Origin: Mariprofundus micogutta
GTDB lineage: Bacteria; Pseudomonadota; Zetaproteobacteria; Mariprofundales; Mariprofundaceae
Assembly: GCF_001895085.1 (NCBI RefSeq)
Contig: NZ_BDFD01000002.1
Location: 145,507 to 209,506, forward strand
Direction: 5' to 3'
DNA length: 64,000 bases
How positions within the stretch are numbered: position 1 is the stretch's first letter; each line of letters begins with the position of its first letter. The notes under the pieces were generated by a model. It was given only the letters and a program-made list of their open reading frames with translations. It had not been told where the DNA came from and ran no database searches. The translations under genes were made by a program, and so were the position numbers. Of the stretch, positions 36,973 through 46,272 are shown piece after piece.

Positions 36973-38142
36973 ATGACTACTGAAAACTTCCAGGCCGACG
37001 CCCGCAAACGCAAGCGCGACCGAGCCGACAAGCGATTCAAGTTTTATGGCTTTGCAGCCATTGTCTTTGCTCTCGCATTCCTCGTCTTCTTTTTTATCGA
37101 TATCATAAGCAAAGGACTGCCTGCCTTCCAACAGGCTGAAATTCAGGTCGAAGTGCATTACAACGCAGCGACCATGAAAAACTATAACAAAGCTGTTGAT
37201 AAGAAATACAAGCGACTGGTCAGTAAAACCTGGTTGCGCCTTGTGCCAAACCAGATGCGCGACAAGCCTGAACTGATCGGAGAAGATCGGCTGGAGTGGG
37301 TGCTGGCTGAAAACCGGGTGGATCAGTTCCTTAAGGGGCATGAAGGACACCGTCTGAAATCCAAACATCAGAAACTGGTCAAGCAGATGCTGGATGAGGG
37401 TAAAGTTCGCCTTGTTTTCAACACTGGCTTCTTCAGTAAGGGTGACTCCAAACTACCTGAAAATGCCGGCATCCTTGCATCTGCCATCGGTTCTGTTCTG
37501 GTTCTGTTATTAACCATGCTGTTTGCCGTACCTATAGGTGTCATGACAGCGATCTACCTCGAAGAGTTTGCCCCTGATAACCGTCTCACCCAGATTATCG
37601 AGGTCAACATCAATAACCTGGCTGCCATCCCATCCATTCTATACGGCTTACTGGGTCTGGCGATCTTCATTAATTTCATGGGTGTGCCCAGAAGCTCCGC
37701 ACTTGTCGGTGGCCTGACACTGGCACTGATGACACTACCGGTCATTATCATTGCCGCACGTGCTGCCCTGCGCGCTGTGCCTGACTCCATCCGTGAAGCC
37801 GCTTACGGGTTGGGAGCATCCAACCTGCAGGTCGTCTGGCATCATGTGCTGCCATTAGCTATGCCCGGCATCCTGACCGGTTCAATCATCGGACTTGCTC
37901 AGGCGATGGGCGAAACTGCACCGCTGCTGATTGTAGGCATGATGGCATATATCCCCGAAGCACCGGGATCCATCTTTGAAGCCACGACAGTACTACCTGC
38001 CCAGATTTATACCTGGTCATCCGAATCACTGCGCGCCTTTGAAGAGAGAACAGCCGCAGGCATTATGGTATTACTCGCAGTACTATTGAGTCTGAATGCC
38101 ATCGCTGTGAAGTTTAGAAATCGTTCCGAGAACACCTGGTAA
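36973..38142 (+). CDS. pstA: Phosphate ABC transporter permease PstA
   Basis: A 389-residue permease; ATG 36973 is one base past the pstC stop (the frame extends to 36925 inside pstC). After the first membrane helix (about 21-45) there is a long periplasmic insert of about 110 residues rich in Lys and Glu (DUF3333-type), absent in E. coli PstA but common in several proteobacterial lineages. The core has [17 protein letters not shown] and the EAA loop [32 protein letters not shown]. Confidence 0.95.
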   Translation: MTTENFQADARKRKRDRADKRFKFYGFAAIVFALAFLVFFFIDIISKGLPAFQQAEIQVEVHYNAATMKNYNKAVDKKYKRLVSKTWLRLVPNQMRDKPELIGEDRLEWVLAENRVDQFLKGHEGHRLKSKHQKLVKQMLDEGKVRLVFNTGFFSKGDSKLPENAGILASAIGSVLVLLLTMLFAVPIGVMTAIYLEEFAPDNRLTQIIEVNINNLAAIPSILYGLLGLAIFINFMGVPRSSALVGGLTLALMTLPVIIIAARAALRAVPDSIREAAYGLGASNLQVVWHHVLPLAMPGILTGSIIGLAQAMGETAPLLIVGMMAYIPEAPGSIFEATTVLPAQIYTWSSESLRAFEERTAAGIMVLLAVLLSLNAIAVKFRNRSENTW

Positions 38143-38149
38143 GGATATC

Positions 38150-38923
38150 ATGAATAGTGAAACTGTAGAAAACACCTTAACGATCCGTGACCTGAAACTA
38201 TGGTATGGTGACTTTGAAGCCCTGCATGGCATCAATCTGGATATTCAGAAAGGCAAAGTGACAGCATTTATCGGCCCGTCCGGTTGCGGTAAATCCACCT
38301 TTCTGCGCACACTCAATCGAATGAATGATCGCATTCCTTCATGTCGCATTGAAGGTAAGATCATGCTTAATGGTCAGGATATTTACGATCCATCCGTGGA
38401 TGTGGTTCAGCTACGCTCCTATGTCGGCATGGTATTCCAGAAACCCAATCCGTTTCCGAAAAGCATTTATGAAAATATCGCCTATGCCCCGCGCATTCAC
38501 GGCATGGTCAAAGATGGGCCTGAGATGGATGAACTGGTGGAGAGTGCCCTCAGGCGTGCCAGCATCTGGGATGAAGTAAAAGACAAGCTACAGCAGCCCG
38601 GTACAGCCCTGTCAGGCGGTCAGCAGCAGCGACTGTGCATTGCCCGAACCATTGCTGTGAAACCCAAGGTTATCCTGATGGATGAGCCCTGCTCTGCCCT
38701 TGACCCGATTGCCACTGCCAAAATTGAAGAACTGATGGATGAGTTGAAAGAAGAATATACCATCGTCATTGTTACTCATAATATGCAACAGGCTGCACGT
38801 GTGTCCGATTACACAGCTTACTTTTACCTGGGTGACCTGATCGAATATGCTGATACCCACACGATTTTCACGGCGCCTGCCAATCAGAAAACTGAAGATT
38901 ACATTACCGGCCGTTTCGGATAA
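38150..38923 (+). CDS. pstB: Phosphate ABC transporter ATPase PstB
   Basis: A 257-residue ABC ATPase that powers PstCA. Walker [10 protein letters not shown] (near 41), Q-loop [26 protein letters not shown] (a PstB signature), ABC signature LSGGQQQR, Walker [14 protein letters not shown] and the switch His in VTHNMQQA are all intact. The gene is 7 bases after pstA and 10 bases before phoU. Confidence 0.97.
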   Translation: MNSETVENTLTIRDLKLWYGDFEALHGINLDIQKGKVTAFIGPSGCGKSTFLRTLNRMNDRIPSCRIEGKIMLNGQDIYDPSVDVVQLRSYVGMVFQKPNPFPKSIYENIAYAPRIHGMVKDGPEMDELVESALRRASIWDEVKDKLQQPGTALSGGQQQRLCIARTIAVKPKVILMDEPCSALDPIATAKIEELMDELKEEYTIVIVTHNMQQAARVSDYTAYFYLGDLIEYADTHTIFTAPANQKTEDYITGRFG

Positions 38924-38933
38924 GGGACCTGAC

Positions 38934-39644
38934 ATGAATGAACATACTGTAAAACGTTTTGAAGACGAACTGAGTGAACTCAAGGCCAAGGTGCTGGCCA
39001 TGGGTGGTCTGGTTGAAAAAGCCACCAAGCGTTCGATGAACTCGCTGATCAAACAGGATGCCAAGCGTGCACACAAGGTAATCGAACGCGATCATGCCAT
39101 TAATGCGCTGGAAATAGAGATTGACGAAATGACGCGCACCATGCTGGCCCTGCGTCAGCCTGCTGCGAGTGATCTGCGTTTTGTCATGACCACCATCAAG
39201 GTGGTTACGGATCTGGAACGCATGGGAGACCTGGCCGAAGATATTGCTGAAAACATGCTGAAAACCGGTGATCATCCACTGACGCAGATCTCTTCCCTAC
39301 AATCACTTTCCGATCTGGTCCTGGATCAGTTGAAAGAGGCGCTCGATGCCTTTGCCAAAGGTGATCTGGATGAAGCCATGACATGCATTGAAAATGACAA
39401 GAAAGTCGATGAAAAATTCAAATCGATACAGCGGGAGTACCTGACCTATATGATGGAAGATCCTCGCCAGATTAGTGCCGGCCTGATTGCTACCAATATC
39501 GCCAGAGATTTGGAGCGTATCGCGGATCATGCCGTGAATGTGGCTGAAATGGTCATCTATATGGTCAAAGGCCATGAGGTTCGTCACGTTGATCATGAAA
39601 CTGCAGCAGCATTGGTCAATGGAACACTTCAGGATGAAACCTGA
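38934..39644 (+). CDS. phoU: Phosphate signalling protein PhoU
   Basis: A 236-residue all-helical protein with two PhoU repeats: LSELKAKVLAMGGLVEKATKRSMNSL and, in the second half, VLDQLKEALDAFAKGDLDEAM. The metal-binding E/D-x-x-x-D signatures are visible as TDLERMGDLAEDIAEN and RDLERIADHAVNVAEM. It links the Pst transporter to PhoR and keeps the Pho regulon off when phosphate is plentiful. ATG 38934 follows GGGACC; an upstream frame inside pstB is not used. It closes the operon before a strong terminator. Confidence 0.95.
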   Translation: MNEHTVKRFEDELSELKAKVLAMGGLVEKATKRSMNSLIKQDAKRAHKVIERDHAINALEIEIDEMTRTMLALRQPAASDLRFVMTTIKVVTDLERMGDLAEDIAENMLKTGDHPLTQISSLQSLSDLVLDQLKEALDAFAKGDLDEAMTCIENDKKVDEKFKSIQREYLTYMMEDPRQISAGLIATNIARDLERIADHAVNVAEMVIYMVKGHEVRHVDHETAAALVNGTLQDET

Positions 39645-39674
39645 GCAACTCTGAAAGATAATCCACATGCAAAA

Positions 39675-39705
39675 AGGCAGGGGTTATAAGACCCCTGCCT
39701 TTTTT
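39675..39705. terminator. Bidirectional terminator between phoU and pit
   Basis: A perfect 10-base stem AGGCAGGGGT/ACCCCTGCCT with a six-base loop, flanked by five A on one side and a T run on the other, so it can stop transcription of phoU and of the convergent pit operon. Confidence 0.9.
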
Positions 39706-39725
39706 AATTCACCGCTTTTTTCTGT

Positions 39726-40991
39726 TTAACTGAACGCGCCTTTAAAGAAGAAGAAAAACAGAATCGACAGAATTGCACCAGCTGGCAGCGTCACAATCCA
39801 GGACAGGAAGATGGTCTGGATCACGCCGATATTCAGTGCACCAATACCACGAGCCAGACCAACACCGAGTACCGCACCCACCAGTGTATGCGTGGTTGAG
39901 ATCGGAAGCCCTGTTCCTGATGCAACAACTACTGTCGTCGCTGCACCCAGTGTGGCGGCAAAGCCACGGCTTGGTGTCAGTTCAGTAATTCCGGAACCCA
40001 CTGTAGCAATCACTTTATGACCGTAAGTGGCCAGACCAATCACGATACCAACGCCACCTAACATCAGAATCCAGATAGGCGTAGCAGACTTGGCAACAAT
40101 CTCACCTGCACTACTGACAACACCGTACACTGCAGCAACCGGACCAATCGCATTGGCTACATCATTGGAACCATGTGCGAAAGCCATGGCGATTGCAGTA
40201 AAGATCATCAATACGCCAAAAATCTTTTCCATATTGGTATAGTGGAACTTTTTATCTTCTTTCTTGGTGAATTTCAGTCGTTTGATCATCACTGTACCGA
40301 TCAAGGCTACAATGATGCCGATAATGGTCGCATAGAGCATATTCTGCTCAAACGGGAATTTTACGCCCACATGCTTCAGCCCCTTCAGCAAGGTCACCAT
40401 GGCCATAATAAAGCCAACCAGGAAGATATAGAAAGGCACATATTTCTTCGCTTTCTCAAGCGGGTCTTCAGTGTCAATAATCAGCTTCTGGATACTTCTG
40501 AACAGTGCAAATGCAATCACACCTGCCAGTAACGGCGAAGTGACCCAGCTCAGTGCGATGGTGCCAACCTTGCCCCACATGACAGCTTCCATGCCGATAC
40601 CCACTGCACCAAAACCGACAATGGCACCAACAATAGAGTGCGTAGTGGAAACAGGCCACCCCATACGGGTAGCAAGCATCAGCCAGATACCGGCTGCTAG
40701 CAGGGATGCCAGCATGCCGTAAACCAGTAACTCCGGCGTACTGCCTAATGATGAGACATCGACAATACCCTTACGGATGGTTTTGGTTACTTCGCCGCCG
40801 GCAAGAACCGCACCCGCACATTCGAATACAGCAGCAATAATAACCGCCTGTTTGAAGGTCAGCGCGCCGGAACCCACAGAAGTACCCATGGCATTGGCAA
40901 CGTCATTCGCACCAATACCCCAGGCCATGAACAGGCCGAATACAACGGCCATACCAATTAATACAGTTGAATTTGCAACAAGAATATCCAC
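39726..40991 (-). CDS. pit: Inorganic phosphate transporter, PiT family
   Basis: A 421-residue membrane protein with about ten hydrophobic segments. The two PiT signature repeats are visible: GIGANDVANAMGTSVGSG near residue 26 and AHGSNDVANAIGPVAAVY near residue 268, each followed by GWPVSTTHSIVGA or GLPISTTHTLVGAVLG. It is a low-affinity proton- or metal-coupled phosphate carrier. It follows the DUF47 gene by 12 bases. In many bacteria pit is repressed under starvation; here a Pho box array precedes the operon, so PhoB may activate or repress it. Confidence 0.93.
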   Translation of the reverse strand: MDILVANSTVLIGMAVVFGLFMAWGIGANDVANAMGTSVGSGALTFKQAVIIAAVFECAGAVLAGGEVTKTIRKGIVDVSSLGSTPELLVYGMLASLLAAGIWLMLATRMGWPVSTTHSIVGAIVGFGAVGIGMEAVMWGKVGTIALSWVTSPLLAGVIAFALFRSIQKLIIDTEDPLEKAKKYVPFYIFLVGFIMAMVTLLKGLKHVGVKFPFEQNMLYATIIGIIVALIGTVMIKRLKFTKKEDKKFHYTNMEKIFGVLMIFTAIAMAFAHGSNDVANAIGPVAAVYGVVSSAGEIVAKSATPIWILMLGGVGIVIGLATYGHKVIATVGSGITELTPSRGFAATLGAATTVVVASGTGLPISTTHTLVGAVLGVGLARGIGALNIGVIQTIFLSWIVTLPAGAILSILFFFFFKGAFS

Positions 40992-41003
40992 GAATATCTC
41001 CCC

Positions 41004-41684
41004 TTATCTCGCCAGCAGCAGTTCGAGTCGGGCGCCTACACGCTGTGCGATATCGGCCACCTCGCCAATTCCTCTAATCACGCGATAGAGGAAAATCACA
41101 TTAATCGGCTCAAGGTCCTTCTCAATCACAAACAGGGTATTGTTGATCTGGCTTTCAAGCTTATCGGTCTCATATTCGATTTTATCCAGGTCATCGACCA
41201 TCTCTTCAACACTACTGACTTCACGGCCGCGAAAACCGACTTCAACCAACTCATCGAGTTCATTGATCACCCGCTTGGCCTGCCGGGATGCCGCAATACA
41301 GCGACTCACGTAGAGACCCATTAACTCGGCAAGCTCCGCCGGCACTTCCATTTTTCGGCCACTGATTACACTGGTGACTTCTTTCACCTTGTTGGCCATC
41401 TGATCCTGATGTGTGACGATATCCAGAATACGCTCGCGCGGCATCGGCATAAACAGGGAGTTGGGCAGGCTCAGACGAAGATTATGTTTCAAATCATCGG
41501 CTTCTACTTCCAACTTATGAATCTCGTTCTGCAAAACAGCAACCTGATCGTAATCTTTTTCGATCACGGCTTTGAAAAAAGGATCAAGTTTTTTCACACA
41601 CTCGTGAACCTTACCAATGTGTTCCTGCAGCGGCTTAACCGGCGAACCGGCAAACATGTTTGAAATCGGACTTCTTCGAACCAT
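41004..41684 (-). CDS. DUF47/TIGR00153 PhoU-like protein, Pit accessory
   Basis: About 226 residues from ATG 41684 (GGGAG five bases upstream; GTG 41690 is the frame extension). Helical, PhoU-like, starting with SPISNMFAGSPVKPLQEHIGKVHECVKKLDPFF and ending VIRGIGEVADIAQRVGARLELLLAR, the typical end of this family. Proteins of this type are nearly always encoded just before pit and are thought to control Pi flux through it. The gene pair follows that rule. Confidence 0.92.
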   Translation of the reverse strand: MVRRSPISNMFAGSPVKPLQEHIGKVHECVKKLDPFFKAVIEKDYDQVAVLQNEIHKLEVEADDLKHNLRLSLPNSLFMPMPRERILDIVTHQDQMANKVKEVTSVISGRKMEVPAELAELMGLYVSRCIAASRQAKRVINELDELVEVGFRGREVSSVEEMVDDLDKIEYETDKLESQINNTLFVIEKDLEPINVIFLYRVIRGIGEVADIAQRVGARLELLLAR

Positions 41685-41740
41685 ATTCACTCCCTTTTAC
41701 TGTTTCACCCAACTATTCCTGTCAGTTGAAAAAAGCCTAT

Positions 41741-41776
41741 ATGACAAATATGACATTTGTGTGACATATGTGACAC
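41741..41776 (-). promoter_or_regulatory. Four-unit Pho-box-like array before the DUF47-pit operon
   Basis: On the minus strand: GTGTCAC (41776-41770), ATGTCAC (41767-41761), ATGTCAT (41756-41750), TTGTCAT (41747-41741). Unit spacing is 9, 11, 9 bases; the middle pair is a standard 7+4+7 Pho box. No convincing -10 at the usual distance. Confidence 0.7.
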
Positions 41777-41821
41777 CAATAAGACACGCAACCAGCTGAG
41801 CCTGTCACCCCGTTGTAGTCT

Positions 41822-43615
41822 TCACTCCGAAAGCGGCAGCTGTTTTTGCACTGTAGTCACTTCTATGCCTGCCTCCACCTGTTCACTTATCGCTCTATCA
41901 GCGGTGACCAGACGTTGATTAATTTCGATCAGATTGCGGATAATGCGATAGGCGTAGCGACTGTCATTCATTAATGAAATGGCCATCTCAGCCGTTATGC
42001 GGCCGCTGCGAATCAATTCATCGAGCCGCCTGTGTAAACCCTGACTGTTTTTTACCAGCATCTCATCAAGTGCTTCATAAGTCAGCCGGGTTTTCTCACC
42101 CTGGCGAATCTTCTCCAGTCTGCGCAATACCTTGGCGATTCGACGGCGAATAAGATTATATTCATCACGCATATCCGGATTCAGTGATGCAATAAACCCC
42201 AACATGTTTTTCTGCAAATGTTTCACATCTTTTAATGTCTGAATAATAATTTGATTGCAGTTGCGGATATCTTCCAACTGACCCGGCTCGCTCATATCTG
42301 CCGGCACGCGATAACTGAATTCGAGCAATGCGCTATAGAGCGTTTTGATATAGCGGTCATAGGCGTCTTCAAGATCATAATCGACAGGCTTGGCCCGCTT
42401 CCTGATCACCTCCTTGAGCTTCTCACCTGAAAAAATATCCTGCTTATTCAGCGACAAGCCACGCGCAATTATTTCCGTTGCTTTATCATAGATATTCAGG
42501 GTTTCCTGCCGCATGGCTTCAATTGCAGTATCACCGAATTCAAGAGCTGAATCATTGAGATATTTCGGTTTGGCAAAATGCTCCTTGTCGGCCTTGATCA
42601 AGCGCTCCAGATAAATAACAAGGCGATTTACAAACGGCAGCATGACAATAATACCGATCAGATTAAACAGTGTATGGAACACAGCCAGTTTGAGGGTGAA
42701 ATCCTCTGCATCAATACCCACTACTTCACTGATAAAGTCCACTGCCACCAATAACTGGTGAATAAACAATATGGCGATCACACCGGTAACAGCATTGAAA
42801 ATCAGATGCGCACCGGCCAGGCGTTTACCTTGTTCATTGGAGCTCAGTGAGCCAAGTATGGCCGTGATCGTTGTACCGACATTGGCGCCAATCGCCAGTG
42901 CCAGTGCATTTTCATAGGAAATCTGCTGTGCCGCCAGAGCTGTAATGATTAATACCAACGTGGCATGACTGGACTGCATGACCACTGTGGCCGCAACACC
43001 AATCAGTGTAAACAGGAACAGTCCCGGATATCCCTCAACAGCATAGGCTGCCAGATCGAAGCTACCCTTGAATGCTTCAAAACCCTCTTTCATGTGATGA
43101 ATACCGAGAAACAGGAAGCCAAGCCCTGCCAGCACATAACCTATGCCCTTGAGATGACGCGATTTCTGGAAAATCAGAATCACGCCGAACACCAGCATCG
43201 GCATGGCATAGGCGGATATTTTCACTTTCAGACCGAAGCCCGCCACCAACCATGCACCGGTTGTAGTACCCAGATTGGCACCGAAAATAATGCCTATGCC
43301 CTGTGCCAGGCCGATCAGGCCTGCTCCCAAGAATGAAATTGCAATCACACTGACCAGTGAACTGGATTGCATGATGGTGGTGGTCAGAATGCCGAAGCTC
43401 AGACTTTTCCAGAGCCGGTCGGTGGTACGTTTGAGAACTTTTTCAAGAATGCCACCAGTGAAAGCCCTGAACCCCTCCTCCAGTGCCAGCATACCAAACA
43501 GAAAGATGGCGACACCGGCAGATATCTCCTTGAAGTCCGGGCTGGCCCAGAAACCGTAGGCCAGAATGACAAATATCGTTGGCAGAATGATTCTGCGCAG
43601 GGAGTTTTTCAGCAT
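41822..43615 (-). CDS. Na/Pi cotransporter with C-terminal PhoU-like domain
   Basis: About 597 residues from ATG 43615, which follows AGGGGGG; the frame to 43633 is not needed. The N-terminal 370 residues hold the two inverted Na/Pi-cotransporter repeats (QSSSLVSVIAISFLGAG and QSSHATLVLIITALA, the QSS motifs that bind phosphate and sodium). Residues about 390-580 are helical and PhoU-like. This is the YjbB/NptA type, able to import or export phosphate. It is 42 bases downstream of ppk2 and probably in one operon with it. Confidence 0.9.
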   Translation of the reverse strand: MLKNSLRRIILPTIFVILAYGFWASPDFKEISAGVAIFLFGMLALEEGFRAFTGGILEKVLKRTTDRLWKSLSFGILTTTIMQSSSLVSVIAISFLGAGLIGLAQGIGIIFGANLGTTTGAWLVAGFGLKVKISAYAMPMLVFGVILIFQKSRHLKGIGYVLAGLGFLFLGIHHMKEGFEAFKGSFDLAAYAVEGYPGLFLFTLIGVAATVVMQSSHATLVLIITALAAQQISYENALALAIGANVGTTITAILGSLSSNEQGKRLAGAHLIFNAVTGVIAILFIHQLLVAVDFISEVVGIDAEDFTLKLAVFHTLFNLIGIIVMLPFVNRLVIYLERLIKADKEHFAKPKYLNDSALEFGDTAIEAMRQETLNIYDKATEIIARGLSLNKQDIFSGEKLKEVIRKRAKPVDYDLEDAYDRYIKTLYSALLEFSYRVPADMSEPGQLEDIRNCNQIIIQTLKDVKHLQKNMLGFIASLNPDMRDEYNLIRRRIAKVLRRLEKIRQGEKTRLTYEALDEMLVKNSQGLHRRLDELIRSGRITAEMAISLMNDSRYAYRIIRNLIEINQRLVTADRAISEQVEAGIEVTTVQKQLPLSE

Positions 43616-43657
43616 GCACACCCCCCTGCGCAATATACGTCAGACATAGATATCCTT

Positions 43658-44569
43658 TTAGCCGATGAATTTACCCTTCTTCAGACGCTGGCGTTCCATA
43701 ATCTCGATTTCACGTGCGCCTGAAATCACGATTTTATCATCCGGGATAATATCGAGTTCCTTGTCATGCTTCTCATAATGAACAGCATTAAGAATCACCT
43801 TCATGGCATTCAGGCGGCAAAGGTGTTTATCCATCGAACGGATCACCGTCCATGGTGCTGATGTGGTGTGTGTGCGCTTGAGCATCTCATATTTCACATT
43901 GGTGAAATCATCCCAACGTTCCTGTGCCTGCATATCCACTTCTGAAAGCTTCCACTGACGCAGCGGATCACCCTGGCGGCGTTCAAAACGTTTGAGTTGC
44001 ACATCCTTGGTTACACTGAAATAGAGCTTCACAAGAATCGTCCCCTGACGCACCAGCTCTTTTTCAAAGCCGGTCACACCTTTCATAAAATTCTTGTATT
44101 CTGTTTCCGAACAAAATCCGAATACAGGCTCGACCATAGCCCTGTTGTACCAGCTGCGATCAAACATGGCGATTTCACCGCCACGGGGAAACTGGGAAAC
44201 ATATTTCTGGAAAAACCATTGACTGGCCTGACGCTCTGTTGGCTTACCCATCACAATCACGCGATAATGTTTTTCATTCATATACCGTGTAACACGACGA
44301 ATCGTACCGCCCTTGCCTGCCGCATCTCTGCCTTCATACAGAATGATCATGCGCTTGCCTGTCTCTTCCAGATGCTGTTGCAGACGAATTAATTCTGCCT
44401 GATAGGGTTTGAGTTCTTCCTCTTGCAGATGTTTACCCAATATTTTTTTGATCTTCGCATCATCCAGATCATGTTTATCTGCAAGGTCATCAAAACATCG
44501 TAAATCCGGCTTGCCCTCCTCCTGAGTTCCTTCAAGTGGAATCACTTCACCTGTTGCCGTCGTATTCAT
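43658..44569 (-). CDS. ppk2: Polyphosphate kinase 2 family protein
   Basis: About 303 residues from ATG 44569 (TTG 44590 starts the frame, but GGGAGCAGG lies before the ATG). Walker A reads YEGRDAAGKGGTIRR (near 85), Walker B is MFDRSWYNRA, and the lid region has FERRQGDPLRQWKLSEVD. These are the PPK2 signatures (class I, one domain). The enzyme uses polyphosphate to phosphorylate GDP or ADP, or runs in reverse. It starts divergently from ppx and leads into the Na/Pi cotransporter gene. Confidence 0.93.
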   Translation of the reverse strand: MNTTATGEVIPLEGTQEEGKPDLRCFDDLADKHDLDDAKIKKILGKHLQEEELKPYQAELIRLQQHLEETGKRMIILYEGRDAAGKGGTIRRVTRYMNEKHYRVIVMGKPTERQASQWFFQKYVSQFPRGGEIAMFDRSWYNRAMVEPVFGFCSETEYKNFMKGVTGFEKELVRQGTILVKLYFSVTKDVQLKRFERRQGDPLRQWKLSEVDMQAQERWDDFTNVKYEMLKRTHTTSAPWTVIRSMDKHLCRLNAMKVILNAVHYEKHDKELDIIPDDKIVISGAREIEIMERQRLKKGKFIG

Positions 44570-44674
44570 ACTGCCTGCTCCCGATATCAATATTCCTCTC
44601 TTATTGAGGACGTTACATTATACATAACAGATACAGGATTTAAAGACCATTTGTACCATCAGGAAAGAAATTTG

Positions 44675-46264
44675 ATGGCGGTTTTTAAACAGAGACGTCA
44701 TGATAAGCAGATGGAATTTGTCAGCCTTATTGCAGATGATGCACTGCCCGATCATAGCGCTCTCGTTGCCGCGATTGATGTCGGCTCTAATGCCATGCGT
44801 CTCGGTGTCGCTACGCAGGATGCCAATGGTGCGCCTACTCTGGTTCAGCGCTACAGAGAGCCGGTCCGCCTGGGTCATGATGCCTTCACCAGCGGCCTGT
44901 TCAGTCCGCAGACCATGGATGATGCCATTGAAGCATTCAAACAGTTCCGGCGCATTCTGGATCAGCACCATATCGTAAAATTTCGTGCCACTGCGACCAG
45001 TGCCATGCGCGACTCCAGAAACGGTAAAATACTGGCCAAAAGAATTTTTGATGAAACCGGCATTGATCTTCAGTTGATCAGCGGTGAAGAAGAAGCACGT
45101 CTGGTTCACTACTCGATTTCCCGTCGTGTTGATCTGGATGACAAATTTGCCGTACTCATCGATATGGGTGGCGGCAGTGTAGAGGTGACGCTGTGTGAAA
45201 GAGCTGAAGTGATTGCCGCCCAAAGTTTTAAAATCGGCACGGTCCGACTACTGGAAATGCTCGGAAAAGAGGGTGACTTCAATACCCTGCTATCAGAATA
45301 TCTGGACGGCACGCGCAAAAAACTGCGTGAGCAGATTGGTACGCGCAAAGCCGAGTTATGTGTAGCAACCGGCGGCAATGCCGGTGCAATTGGTGAACTG
45401 GCCTTTCAGATTCTCGACACCGAATCAGCGTCCGCTATCAGTCGTAAAGAACTGAAACAACTGATCAAAAAGCTCTCCAAACTCAGTTTTGAAGAGCGCA
45501 TTCGTGATCTTGGTCTGAGGCCGGACAGGGCTGACGTCATCCTGCCTGCAGCCATGGTATTTCATGAAATCATGAAATTGGCTGGTGCCAAACAGATGGT
45601 GATGCCGGATGCGAGCCTGCTCGATGGCATTGTACTCGATATGCTGGATTCAGAGGAGCAAACCTTCCATTCACAACGCCGCAATCTGATTGCCTGGGCT
45701 CGCAGCCTGAAAAGTAAATATCATGTTGATCAGAAATACGGCAAAGAAGTGGCAGGCCTTGCCCTGGTACTGTTTGATCAGAGCCGTGATGTACATGCTC
45801 TGACTCATCGCGACAGACTCTTGCTCGAAGTGGCAGCCATGGTGCATGAAATCGGTATGTATGTGCGTGTGGGTGGACATCATCGCCATGCAGCCTATCT
45901 CATTTCGGTTGCCCCCCTGCTCGGATTAACCGATAACGAAAAAGGGCTACTGACTGAACTCGTACGTTATCAGCGCAAAGCCTGGCCGTCTGACACTCAC
46001 CCCGACTTTTGTGCTTTAAGTAAAAGTGCCCAACTCAAACTATGGCAACTCAGCGCTCTGTTGCGTCTGGCCATTGCCCTGAACAAGGAGCGGCGTAACA
46101 GAATCAGTCGATTAAGCCTGAAGATATCAACCGATACTGCATCCCTGCATATGGAAGGCAGTGGTGATATGTTACTGGAGCGCTGGGCCGCGCTACAGAC
46201 TGCAGACTATTTTGAAGAGGCCTTCGGACTGAAGCTGCACATTGATCTCGAACAGACACCCTGA
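44675..46264 (+). CDS. ppx: Exopolyphosphatase, Ppx/GppA family
   Basis: About 529 residues from ATG 44675 with AGGAAAG upstream; TTG 44651 opens the frame but has no site. The actin-like ATPase domain has AAIDVGSNAMRLGV, FRATATSAMRDSRNG, ISGEEEARLVHYSI and the catalytic IDMGGGSVEV; the C-terminal part (about 320-520) is HD-like with VHEIGMYVRVGGHHRHAAYL. It removes terminal phosphates from polyphosphate, or hydrolyses pppGpp. It faces ppk1 with 8 bases between the stops. Confidence 0.92.
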   Translation: MAVFKQRRHDKQMEFVSLIADDALPDHSALVAAIDVGSNAMRLGVATQDANGAPTLVQRYREPVRLGHDAFTSGLFSPQTMDDAIEAFKQFRRILDQHHIVKFRATATSAMRDSRNGKILAKRIFDETGIDLQLISGEEEARLVHYSISRRVDLDDKFAVLIDMGGGSVEVTLCERAEVIAAQSFKIGTVRLLEMLGKEGDFNTLLSEYLDGTRKKLREQIGTRKAELCVATGGNAGAIGELAFQILDTESASAISRKELKQLIKKLSKLSFEERIRDLGLRPDRADVILPAAMVFHEIMKLAGAKQMVMPDASLLDGIVLDMLDSEEQTFHSQRRNLIAWARSLKSKYHVDQKYGKEVAGLALVLFDQSRDVHALTHRDRLLLEVAAMVHEIGMYVRVGGHHRHAAYLISVAPLLGLTDNEKGLLTELVRYQRKAWPSDTHPDFCALSKSAQLKLWQLSALLRLAIALNKERRNRISRLSLKISTDTASLHMEGSGDMLLERWAALQTADYFEEAFGLKLHIDLEQTP

Positions 46265-46272
46265 AGCGGATT

